Assembly (NCBI RefSeq): GCF_004331995.1 | Contig: NZ_SJDT01000002.1 | Coordinates: 186,001 to 250,000 of the forward strand | DNA from: Arcanobacterium bovis | GTDB lineage: Bacteria > Actinomycetota > Actinomycetes > Actinomycetales > Actinomycetaceae | Reading direction: 5' to 3' | Length of the DNA stretch: 64,000 nucleotides | Shown: positions 9,457-17,483 of the stretch, in pieces | How the letters are laid out: each line of letters opens with the position of its first letter | Numbering within the stretch: the stretch's first letter is position 1 | Program-made: the position numbers and the translations under genes | The notes under the pieces: model-generated | The model's input: only the letters and a program-made list of their open reading frames with translations | What the model was told of the DNA's origin: nothing | Database searches by the model: none

Positions 9457-10685
9457 CCGTTAGGCAAAGCGATGCCCTGTACACGGTGCGAATCACTGAT
9501 ATCGCTCATGGCGGTTTAGGCGTGGGACGGATCGACGATCGCGTGGTATTTGTACGCGGAGCGATTCCTGAAGAACTTGTACAAGTGGAACTTACGGATC
9601 AGCGCGCGAGGTTTTTGCGCGGCGTCGTCGTTGATGCGATTGAACCTTCTGGCAAACGCGTTGAGCATCCGTGGACAGCGGGCGCGGCGGGAGTCACTGG
9701 TGCAGCTGACTTTGGGCATATTGATTTGGCGTGGCAACGAGAGCTGAAGAAGCAGGTGTTGCTTGGGCAGATTCGCCGCATCGGGGGAGAGAGTTTCGCT
9801 GAACATCTAGCCGAGCTTTCGGTAGGGATTTCGCAGGTAGACGACGGCGATGGGTGGCATTGGCGTACGCGTCTTGACCTCGTGAAGATGTCGACTGGCT
9901 TTGGTATGTATCACGAGCGCAGCCACGATCTCGTGCCAATTGATGCTATGCCGTTAGGAGTGTGGGATTTTGATGATCTCGATCTTTTTGGAGCGCGTTG
10001 GGATGGTGCAATAAAAACGGGCGATAAGGTGCGGGCAGTGTCGCCAAGTACCGGTGAGAACGTGTTGTGCGTAGGCAATGCCGTATTTTGTGCGCCAGGT
10101 GTGCGCACTGCAGTTACCGTAGAACAGATTGTTGGTGACGATTCGACTATGCATCATTATGGGGTGCATGCGAACGGATTTTGGCAAATGCATATGCGCG
10201 CACCCAAGGTGCTATTGAGTTCCGTTCTGGAGGGATTAGATATCCAAGCAGGCATGAAAGTTGTCGATCTTTTTGCAGGTGCGGGTCTATTTTCCGTTCC
10301 TATCGCCAAGCGTGTGGGCGAACGCGGTCGAGTTCTTGCAGTTGAAGGGGCGAAGACGGCGTGTGTAGATGCTGCTGGAAATCTCGAGGGCATGGACTGG
10401 GCACAGGTGCGCAATCGACGGATCGATTCGGAATTTATCGCCGCTTGTGTTGCTGGTGCTGACTGTGTGGTTGCCGATCCGCCCCGTGCCGGTTTGGGTA
10501 TTGAGAGTGCTCAAGTGCTCGCGGAGAGTAACGCCAAGCGCATTGTGTTGGTGTCATGTGATCCGGCTGCGATGGCACGCGACGCCGCTGCCATGGTTCG
10601 GGCAGGACGCCAAGTGAGGTCAATTCAAGGATTTGATATTTTCCCCAACACTCATCATTTCGAGGTCGTAACTGTTTTCGAATAA
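9453..10685 (+). CDS. TRAM-domain class I RNA methyltransferase (RumA/TrmA-type)
   Basis: This 410-residue SAM-dependent RNA (uracil-C5) methyltransferase has an N-terminal TRAM domain (about residues 5-65, ITDIAHGGLGVGR) that binds RNA. The C-terminal Rossmann domain carries the SAM motif VVDLFAGAGLFSVPIAKR, the motif DCVVADPPRAGLG and the catalytic cysteine in LVSCDPAAMARD. The family methylates a uridine in rRNA or tRNA; the exact position cannot be told. No CxxxxxCxxC iron-sulphur cluster motif of RlmD is seen. The start overlaps the preceding stop. Confidence 0.85.
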   Translation: MTVRQSDALYTVRITDIAHGGLGVGRIDDRVVFVRGAIPEELVQVELTDQRARFLRGVVVDAIEPSGKRVEHPWTAGAAGVTGAADFGHIDLAWQRELKKQVLLGQIRRIGGESFAEHLAELSVGISQVDDGDGWHWRTRLDLVKMSTGFGMYHERSHDLVPIDAMPLGVWDFDDLDLFGARWDGAIKTGDKVRAVSPSTGENVLCVGNAVFCAPGVRTAVTVEQIVGDDSTMHHYGVHANGFWQMHMRAPKVLLSSVLEGLDIQAGMKVVDLFAGAGLFSVPIAKRVGERGRVLAVEGAKTACVDAAGNLEGMDWAQVRNRRIDSEFIAACVAGADCVVADPPRAGLGIESAQVLAESNAKRIVLVSCDPAAMARDAAAMVRAGRQVRSIQGFDIFPNTHHFEVVTVFE

Positions 10686-10701
10686 CACCGCGCAAATTGT
10701 A

Positions 10702-10733
10702 TCTTGACATCGAGATAAGTGGTATTGTTGATA
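10702..10733 (+). promoter_or_regulatory. acnA promoter with overlapping near-palindrome (putative operator)
   Basis: TTGACA at 10704-10709 is followed after 18 bases by TTGATA (10728-10733). The -35 is embedded in an imperfect dyad that reads TATCTTGACATCGAGATA, with perfect TATCT/AGATA ends. A regulator binding there would block RNA polymerase. Which regulator is not known. Confidence 0.45.
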
Positions 10734-10763
10734 GTGGTACGAACACGACGTTGAAGGAGTGCC

Positions 10764-13436
10764 ATGAGCATCAACACTTTTCAAGCGAAATCAGATCTCA
10801 CAGTTGGTAACAAGCAGTACCAAATCTATCGGTTGGATGCTGTTCCAGGGCTGGAAAAGCTCCCGTATAGTTTGAAAATACTTGCAGAAAATCTTCTGCG
10901 CACCGAAGACGGTGCAAATGTGACTGCCAAGCATATTGAGGCACTGGCACATTGGGATGCCGACGCCGTGCCCAGCGAAGAGATTCAATTTACGCCTGCT
11001 CGTGTGGTTATGCAGGATTTCACCGGAGTTCCGTGCGTGGTAGATCTTGCCACGATGCGTGAAGCTGTGGCTGATCTCGGTGGTAATCCAGATAAGATCA
11101 ACCCCTTGAATCCTGCTGAGATGGTTATTGATCATTCGGTACAAATCGACGTCTTCGGTACCAACGACGCCTTAGAGCGCAATATGGACATCGAATACGA
11201 GCGCAATGGCGAGCGTTACCAGTTCCTTTGCTGGGGACAAACAGCTTTCGACAATTTCAAAGTAGTTCCGCCAGGCACAGGCATCGTTCACCAAGTCAAT
11301 ATCGAATACCTCGCTCGCGTCACGATGACGCGCGAGTGCGACGGCGTCGTCGAAGCTTATCCTGATACGTGCGTGGGTACTGACTCGCACACCACGATGG
11401 TTAATGGTCTGGGCGTACTGGGTTGGGGAGTCGGCGGTATCGAGGCAGAGGCAGCAATGCTTGGTCAACCGGTATCGATGCTTATTCCGCGGGTCGTAGG
11501 TTTCAAGCTCACTGGCGAGATTCCGACTGGCGCTACTGCAACCGACGTCGTCCTTACGATCACCCAGAAGCTGCGCGAACACGGCGTGGTTGGAAAATTC
11601 GTGGAATTCTACGGTGAGGGTGTGTCACAAGTGCCATTGGCGAATCGCGCCACCATTGGCAATATGAGCCCGGAATTTGGTTCCACCGCCGCTATCTTCC
11701 CGATCGACGACGTCACGCTTGATTACTTGCGTTTGACGGGCCGGAGCGAGGATCAAATCGCGCTGGTGGAAGCATACGCCAAAGAGCAGGGTCTGTGGCT
11801 CGATCCAAATGCGCAGATTCAATACTCTGAGTATCTTGAGCTTGATCTTTCTACGGTAGTGCCGTCAATCGCTGGTCCGAAGCGTCCGCAAGATCGTATT
11901 GAGCTCAGCAACTCCAAAGCCTCCTTCGAAGAAGTTTTGCCTTCGTACCTTGGGGAAAATGCAGCTCGTGAGGCCGTAGATATTACCCTCGGCGACGGCG
12001 CACAAACGCGCGTTACGCACGGCGACGTCGTCATTGCTTCAATTACCTCGTGTACAAATACCTCGAACCCTTCGGTTATGCTCGCTGCGGCTTTGCTGGC
12101 GAAGAAAGCTGTTGCGAAAGGTTTGAAGTCTAAGCCTTGGGTCAAGACCTCCATGGCACCAGGTTCAAAGGTTGTCACTGATTACTACGAGAAAGCTGGG
12201 CTTTGGCCGAGTCTTGAGGCGCTCGGTTTTAACTTGGTGGGATATGGATGTGCAACGTGCATTGGTAACTCAGGTCCTTTGCCCGAAGAAGTCTCGCGCG
12301 CTGTGAATGAAAACGATCTCACCGTCGTCTCTGTACTGTCTGGAAATCGTAACTTTGAGGGGCGCATCAATCCGGATGTGAAGATGAATTATCTCGCTTC
12401 GCCTCCGCTAGTGATTGCGTATGCGCTGGCAGGAACGATGGATTTCGATTTTGATAAGGAGCCGCTTGGCACAGATCTTGAGGGAAATGAAGTTTTCCTT
12501 GCCGATATCTGGCCAACTCCTCAGGAAGTGCAAGAGACAATTGAGCACACTATCGATTCGGATATGTTTGCTCGAAATTACGCCTCGGTATTTGATGGTG
12601 ATGCACGGTGGAAGTCGATTAGCACTCCAGAAGGCGAAGTTTTCGCGTGGGATCCGCAATCAACGTATGTGCGCAAGGCGCCGTATTTTGATGGTTTGAC
12701 GATGGAGCTCAGCCCGGTTTCGGACATCTCAGGTGCACGAGTGCTTGCTAAGCTAGGAGATTCGGTAACCACCGATCATATCTCGCCGGCGGGTGCCATT
12801 AAGCCCGATTCGCCAGCAGGGCGCTACCTTGCGGAGCATGGGGTAGAACGCCGCGATTTTAACTCATACGGATCTCGCCGTGGTAACCACGAGGTGATGA
12901 TTCGCGGTACCTTTGCCAATATTCGCCTGCGCAATCAGCTTCTCGGCGGCGTTGAGGGAGGCTACACAAAGAATTTCCTCACCGGTACCCAAGAAGCGAT
13001 CTACGATGCTGCACAGGATTACGCTAAGCACGATATTCCGTTGGTAGTGCTCGGCGGTAAGGAATATGGTTCCGGCTCGTCGCGCGATTGGGCGGCAAAG
13101 GGAACTTCCTTGCTCGGCGTGAAGGCTGTGATTGCGCAATCCTTCGAGCGTATTCACCGTTCGAATTTGATCGGAATGGGAGTGCTTCCTTTGCAGTTCC
13201 CTGCAGGTGAAAGCGCTGATTCCTTAGGGCTGAGCGGAGAAGAAGTTTTCGATATTATTGGCATCGAAGAGCTTAATTCTGGTACGACGCCGCAAACCGT
13301 CCGCGTTCGAGCTACTTCAGACGATGGGCGAGTTGTGGAGTTCGATGCAATTGTGCGAATTGACACACCTGGAGAAGCTGATTATTTCCGCCACGGTGGA
13401 ATTCTCCAATATGTGCTCCGACAGCTTGCTCAGTGA
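10764..13436 (+). CDS. acnA: Aconitate hydratase
   Basis: This 890-residue aconitase interconverts citrate and isocitrate in the TCA cycle. The three [4Fe-4S] ligands are C430 ([11 protein letters not shown]) and C496 and C499 ([12 protein letters not shown]). The length and the N-terminal VMQDFTGVP and WGVGGIEAE motifs fit the AcnA/IRP type, including the C-terminal swivel domain ([16 protein letters not shown]). A good ribosome binding site (GAAGGAG) precedes the ATG. It is followed by a strong hairpin, so it is probably monocistronic from its own promoter. Confidence 0.93.
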   Translation: MSINTFQAKSDLTVGNKQYQIYRLDAVPGLEKLPYSLKILAENLLRTEDGANVTAKHIEALAHWDADAVPSEEIQFTPARVVMQDFTGVPCVVDLATMREAVADLGGNPDKINPLNPAEMVIDHSVQIDVFGTNDALERNMDIEYERNGERYQFLCWGQTAFDNFKVVPPGTGIVHQVNIEYLARVTMTRECDGVVEAYPDTCVGTDSHTTMVNGLGVLGWGVGGIEAEAAMLGQPVSMLIPRVVGFKLTGEIPTGATATDVVLTITQKLREHGVVGKFVEFYGEGVSQVPLANRATIGNMSPEFGSTAAIFPIDDVTLDYLRLTGRSEDQIALVEAYAKEQGLWLDPNAQIQYSEYLELDLSTVVPSIAGPKRPQDRIELSNSKASFEEVLPSYLGENAAREAVDITLGDGAQTRVTHGDVVIASITSCTNTSNPSVMLAAALLAKKAVAKGLKSKPWVKTSMAPGSKVVTDYYEKAGLWPSLEALGFNLVGYGCATCIGNSGPLPEEVSRAVNENDLTVVSVLSGNRNFEGRINPDVKMNYLASPPLVIAYALAGTMDFDFDKEPLGTDLEGNEVFLADIWPTPQEVQETIEHTIDSDMFARNYASVFDGDARWKSISTPEGEVFAWDPQSTYVRKAPYFDGLTMELSPVSDISGARVLAKLGDSVTTDHISPAGAIKPDSPAGRYLAEHGVERRDFNSYGSRRGNHEVMIRGTFANIRLRNQLLGGVEGGYTKNFLTGTQEAIYDAAQDYAKHDIPLVVLGGKEYGSGSSRDWAAKGTSLLGVKAVIAQSFERIHRSNLIGMGVLPLQFPAGESADSLGLSGEEVFDIIGIEELNSGTTPQTVRVRATSDDGRVVEFDAIVRIDTPGEADYFRHGGILQYVLRQLAQ

Positions 13437-13528
13437 GGGAGTATTTCTTCCAATATATGCCCCTGAGCAGTACAAAGAGTGTATGTAATGAGGGGGTTAT
13501 TAGCTAGATAAAGATGCGTAAAGGACGG

Positions 13529-13578
13529 GCGCTGTGCGGTGAGGACGACGAATTTGGTCCTCACCGCACAGCGCTTTT
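13529..13578 (+). terminator. Intrinsic terminator after acnA
   Basis: There is a perfect 18-bp stem (13529-13546 with 13557-13574), a 10-base loop, and TTTT directly after the stem. Confidence 0.8.
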
Positions 13579-13669
13579 CCGAGTAAAATGTCTGTTGCCA
13601 TACTCGCTGCTAACATAGATTCGTGTTGCGCATAAGATTCTTGTTGCGGCCAAAACGAAAGGAAATGCG

Positions 13670-15538
13670 ATGAGCCTACTGGATAATATCCACGAACCGA
13701 GCGATTTGCGTAGGCTCAGCGATGCTCAACTGAATGAATTAGCTACGGAAATTCGGCAGTTTTTGGTAGAGAATGTGGCGCGCACTGGCGGGCATCTAGG
13801 CCCGAATCTTGGCGTAGTGGAATTGACTATCGCGATTCACAAAGTTTTCTCGTCGCCGGCAGATGCAATTATTTTTGACACCGGTCACCAAGCGTATGTG
13901 CATAAGCTGCTCACTGGCCGCAAAGATTTCACCTTGCTACGTCACGAAGGTGGCCTTTCTGGATATCCGTCACGTGCAGAATCTGCGCATGACGTGGTAG
14001 AAAATTCTCATGCCACCACGGCACTGTCGTGGGCAGACGGAATTGCTCGCGGATTCCAACTTTCGGGTAAAAAGAACCACGCGGTTGCCGTGATCGGCGA
14101 CGGTGCAATGACCGGCGGTATGGCTTGGGAAGCCTTGAATAATATTGCCGAAGATCCACAGCGGCCGGTGGTGATTGTGCTCAACGATAACGGCCGCTCA
14201 TATGCGCCAACAGTTGGTGGCATCGTGCGTCGCCTAGAACCGGTTCGGCGGCTTGACGCAGTGCGAGTGCATCGCAACTATGAAAAGTTTTTGGGTTGGG
14301 GAAAGCGCACATTGCAACGTGCCGGCACACCTGGACATCTCGCTTATGAAACCCTCCACGGAATTAAACGCGGAATGAAGGATGTTCTTTTCGACTCGGG
14401 AATTTTCGATTCGCTTGGGCTCAAATATATTGGTCCAGTTAACGGGCACGATATCCACGACTTGAACGAAGCAATGCAGATGGCGAAAAACTTCGGTGGT
14501 CCCGTCGTCGTGCATGTTATTACGGAAAAAGGACGAGGTTACCGGCCGGCGGAGCAAAATAAGGACGATCATTTCCATGCGGTGGGTAAGATTCACCCAG
14601 AAACGGGGCTTCCCATTGAACCATCCCGATTCGGTTGGACTTCGGTGTTTGCCGAGGAAATCACCGAAATCGCACGGGAAGATTCGCGCATCGTTGGTGT
14701 GACGGCAGCAATGCTCTTGCCGGTTGGTCTCGGTCCGCTGCAAAAAGAGTTTCCGCAGCGTGTGATTGATGTGGGTATTGCTGAGCAGCACGCGATGACG
14801 ATGTGTGCAGGGCTAGCGCACGCTGGTTTCCATCCAGTGCTTGCGCTCTACGCCACGTTTATGAATCGCGCTTTTGACCAGCTGATCATGGACGTTGCCC
14901 TGCACGGTGAGCCAGTGACTATTTGCCTTGATCGTGCTGGTATCACGGGCGACGACGGCGCTTCACACAATGGTATGTGGGATCTTGCCATCAGCGCCAT
15001 GGTGCCGGGTCTCACGGTAGGTATTCCGCGCGACGGTGATCGCTTGCGTGAGCTTTTACGCCAGTCAGTTCTCCTTGACGGGCCAAGTCTGATTCGTTAC
15101 CCGAAAGGTTCGCTCCCGCCAGCTTTACCTGCGGTGCGCCAGGAGGGCGACGTCGACGTCCTTTTCGAACGCAATGAGAGTGGCAAGCCGATCCTAGCGA
15201 TTGGTTTCGGGCCTTTCGCCCACGAACTGGTGGCGGCTGCACGAGAATTTGAGGGCGACGTCGTTGTGCTTGATCCGCGTTGGGCGCTTCCGGTATCACA
15301 GACGGTGGTAGCGATGGCGCGTCAGGCACGCGCAGTCTTAGTGGTTGAGGACGGCCTTGTACACGGGGGAATCGGGACTGAGATTCGAACAGCACTCGAT
15401 CATGAGGGAATTGATATTCCGTTCGTGTCGCACGGGATCGGCAAGCACTTTATCAGCCATGCTGCGCGCAATAAGATCGTGCAATCTGAGCATGCGGATG
15501 CGAAGAGCTTGCTGGAGAGCTTGAAGGCAATCGATTAA
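13670..15538 (+). CDS. dxs: 1-deoxy-D-xylulose-5-phosphate synthase
   Basis: This 622-residue thiamine-diphosphate enzyme condenses pyruvate with glyceraldehyde 3-phosphate in the first step of the MEP isoprenoid pathway. Visible hallmarks are GGHLGPNLG (H42), the IIFDTGHQAYVHK stretch (H73), the thiamine-binding GDGAMTGGMAWEALNN (G143 onward), the central DVGIAEQHAMTMCAGLAHAG with the catalytic Glu, and LDRAGITGDDGASHNG. The ribosome binding site is GAAAGGA. It converges on the RNase D-like gene, with 20 bp between. Confidence 0.95.
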   Translation: MSLLDNIHEPSDLRRLSDAQLNELATEIRQFLVENVARTGGHLGPNLGVVELTIAIHKVFSSPADAIIFDTGHQAYVHKLLTGRKDFTLLRHEGGLSGYPSRAESAHDVVENSHATTALSWADGIARGFQLSGKKNHAVAVIGDGAMTGGMAWEALNNIAEDPQRPVVIVLNDNGRSYAPTVGGIVRRLEPVRRLDAVRVHRNYEKFLGWGKRTLQRAGTPGHLAYETLHGIKRGMKDVLFDSGIFDSLGLKYIGPVNGHDIHDLNEAMQMAKNFGGPVVVHVITEKGRGYRPAEQNKDDHFHAVGKIHPETGLPIEPSRFGWTSVFAEEITEIAREDSRIVGVTAAMLLPVGLGPLQKEFPQRVIDVGIAEQHAMTMCAGLAHAGFHPVLALYATFMNRAFDQLIMDVALHGEPVTICLDRAGITGDDGASHNGMWDLAISAMVPGLTVGIPRDGDRLRELLRQSVLLDGPSLIRYPKGSLPPALPAVRQEGDVDVLFERNESGKPILAIGFGPFAHELVAAAREFEGDVVVLDPRWALPVSQTVVAMARQARAVLVVEDGLVHGGIGTEIRTALDHEGIDIPFVSHGIGKHFISHAARNKIVQSEHADAKSLLESLKAID

Positions 15539-15558
15539 ATCGACTAAGCACGATATTT

Positions 15559-16761
15559 CTATCGCGTGGCAGCAAAAATGACCGGTGCTACTTGGTCAAT
15601 TTGCCACGGGCGTGCGCCTTGTTCAGCAAGCAGATCGTGTAGAGCACTAGCCGAATCCCAGCCCTGCCAAGCAACGAGCTTTTGCGTTGCAGGCTTAAGA
15701 AGCATATCTTGGCGAATCCCAAGTTCATCTGCGTGTGTAAGGACTGCTGAGCGGAGTCGATTCCAGCGCTGAGCAGCTTCAGGGTCGAGATTTTCCCAAC
15801 GCTTAATAGGTGGGAAAGGATCTTTGTTTTCTTGAAAATACCGTTCGGGAAGCTGATCATCTGGTAGATGCCACGAGCGTTCAATAGCTTCCCACCAGTG
15901 CTTGGCATCTTTGCTGCGGATACGTGAGCGCAACAAGGGAGAGTTAAAGACGTCGGAGCGCGAGCGTGGTTTGCGCGAGGCTAACTCAGCCAGCACTTTC
16001 GAAGGCAATACTTTGCTTGGCGAAACATCTCTACCTTGCCCGAGCTTATCGCGAGTGATCCAAAGCTGTTCTACCATAGCTAGCGCGCGCCGATCACGGA
16101 TTCCGGCCTGACGAGCAGCTTTGCGCCATGGTTGCTGTTTTGGGGGAGCAGGTGGGCGGTTACGGATCGCCTCACACTCTTGTTCATGCCATTCAAGCCG
16201 TCCAGAGTTTGCCAAAAGTGGGATTAATTGGGCTTTGAGCTCGTGGAGTACGTCCACATCCAATGCGGCATAGGCTCGCATCTCTTTCGATAACGGGCGT
16301 TGAGACCAATCGGCGCTCGAATGCTCCTTGGCCAGGGCAAAGTTCAGCATTTCTGCCACCATAGCTTGCAGCGACACTCGTTCAAATCCCAATAAAAGAC
16401 CAGCTACTTCGGTGTCAAATACTTTGGCGGGTCGCAAATCGAGTTCGGCGAGGCAAGGCAAATCCTGATCAGCGGCGTGCAAGATCCATTCATCGTTAAA
16501 AACGTCAGCCATCTCGCTAAGCTGATTTTCGATGCCCACCGGATCAATTAGGACTATCGGAGTATCTTCCCGCTTAACCTGCACTAAATAAGCCCTATTT
16601 GAGTACCGAATTCCCATAGCACGTTCGGTATCAATTGCAAAGGCGCCGTGTCCGCTGCGAAGAGCAGCGGCTGCAATGTTAATGGAGTCATGAGTGATGT
16701 CAGGAGTGCCGTCACGTGGTTCTAACAGGGCAACAGCTTCTCGGTTATCAGAGGGGGTCAA
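15559..16761 (-). CDS. RNase D-like 3'-5' exonuclease with HRDC domain
   Basis: This 400-residue protein of the DEDD exonuclease superfamily shows FAIDTERAMG (first Asp and Glu), ILHAADQDL (second Asp) and YAALDVDVLHEL (third Asp, with a preceding Tyr, so DEDDy type). An HRDC nucleic-acid-binding domain follows in the C-terminal half (about residues 215-300). Such proteins trim RNA 3' ends; the exact substrate is not known. The start is TTG, overlapping the stop of the DUF3000 gene by 4 bp (TTGA). This gene order is common in actinobacteria. Confidence 0.85.
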   Translation of the reverse strand: MTPSDNREAVALLEPRDGTPDITHDSINIAAAALRSGHGAFAIDTERAMGIRYSNRAYLVQVKREDTPIVLIDPVGIENQLSEMADVFNDEWILHAADQDLPCLAELDLRPAKVFDTEVAGLLLGFERVSLQAMVAEMLNFALAKEHSSADWSQRPLSKEMRAYAALDVDVLHELKAQLIPLLANSGRLEWHEQECEAIRNRPPAPPKQQPWRKAARQAGIRDRRALAMVEQLWITRDKLGQGRDVSPSKVLPSKVLAELASRKPRSRSDVFNSPLLRSRIRSKDAKHWWEAIERSWHLPDDQLPERYFQENKDPFPPIKRWENLDPEAAQRWNRLRSAVLTHADELGIRQDMLLKPATQKLVAWQGWDSASALHDLLAEQGARPWQIDQVAPVIFAATR

Positions 16762-17345
16762 ATCAGATCAACTTTTCTTGGAAGAGCTTGCACATTATCA
16801 AATTCTGGTGGCAGACCGGATAGCTGCGCACCAAAATTCGCCCAAGCTAATAAATGCTCGGTCAAGTAGGGAGTTTGTGGAGTCCACGAAGCGCGCACTT
16901 CGAGTTCAATACGAGAGCTGTTGAGATGAAGACCTCCAAAAGTCTCGTTGAATACGCGCGTAACAGTACCATTGAGATTGTGGAACGAGGCACGAGAATC
17001 ACGTATGGCATCGTGTAGCCACGACCATGCTACCTCGCCCAACAACGGATCATCACCAATCTCAGAATCCATCGGAGCTTGAGCGTGCACGACTATCCGG
17101 AATTGACCGTCCCAAGCAGCTTGCCCTGCTGGATCGTAAAGCACAACAAATTTGGTTGAACCGCGGTAGAACTCGGGATCTTGATCTGGAGAATCGTTCA
17201 TCTCAGCTTGCAAAGCCACTGCCCACGGAGCAATCTTCGTGGGGGCAGGAATCTGTGTGACATGAAATTCGGGTCGAAAATGCTGACCCTTGAGGCTCTC
17301 AAGCGCCGTAATAAAATCGTTGGGGGGCAAGGATGAACCGGTCAC
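16758..17345 (-). CDS. DUF3000 family protein
   Basis: This actinobacterial DUF3000 protein has about 195 residues and no known function. The frame stays open upstream to 17423, but that GTG lies inside the loop of a strong hairpin, so I choose the GTG at 17345 (MTGSSLPPNDF). It has no Shine-Dalgarno site, but TACAGT lies six bases before it, which suggests a leaderless start. Recognisable core motifs are FRPEFHVTQIPAPTKIAPWA and RFVILYDP-like FVVLYDPAGQAAWDGQFR. It is coupled to the downstream RNase D-like gene. Confidence 0.75.
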   Translation of the reverse strand: MTGSSLPPNDFITALESLKGQHFRPEFHVTQIPAPTKIAPWAVALQAEMNDSPDQDPEFYRGSTKFVVLYDPAGQAAWDGQFRIVVHAQAPMDSEIGDDPLLGEVAWSWLHDAIRDSRASFHNLNGTVTRVFNETFGGLHLNSSRIELEVRASWTPQTPYLTEHLLAWANFGAQLSGLPPEFDNVQALPRKVDLI

Positions 17346-17351
17346 GGTAAA

Positions 17352-17357
17352 ACTGTA
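17352..17357 (-). promoter_or_regulatory. -10 element of a probable leaderless DUF3000 promoter
   Basis: On the minus strand TACAGT, TTTACC and GTG follow each other. The TAnnnT hexamer six bases before the start codon fits leaderless actinobacterial promoters. Confidence 0.35.
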
Positions 17358-17405
17358 ACTATGTGAAGGCAGGAAAACGGCATAGGCGCGCCGGATAAGA
17401 AAGAG

Positions 17406-17438
17406 TTTTCGGCTCTGAATCACATTCAGAGCCGAAAA
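17406..17438 (-). terminator. Hairpin terminator between the mprF-like and DUF3000 genes
   Basis: There is a perfect 15-bp inverted repeat (17406-17420 with 17424-17438) and a 3-base loop. On the minus strand it is followed by the U-rich stretch CTCTTTCTT. It would end the transcript of the mprF-like gene. Confidence 0.65.
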
Positions 17439-17483
17439 CAGCGCAATAGTTAGACATATTGAACGTTGCCGTTTTGCAAAGAG

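Noticed and set aside
9453-10685. RlmD-type iron-sulphur rRNA methyltransferase
   Set aside because: The CxxxxxCxxC cluster motif is absent, so only the broader TRAM methyltransferase family is claimed.
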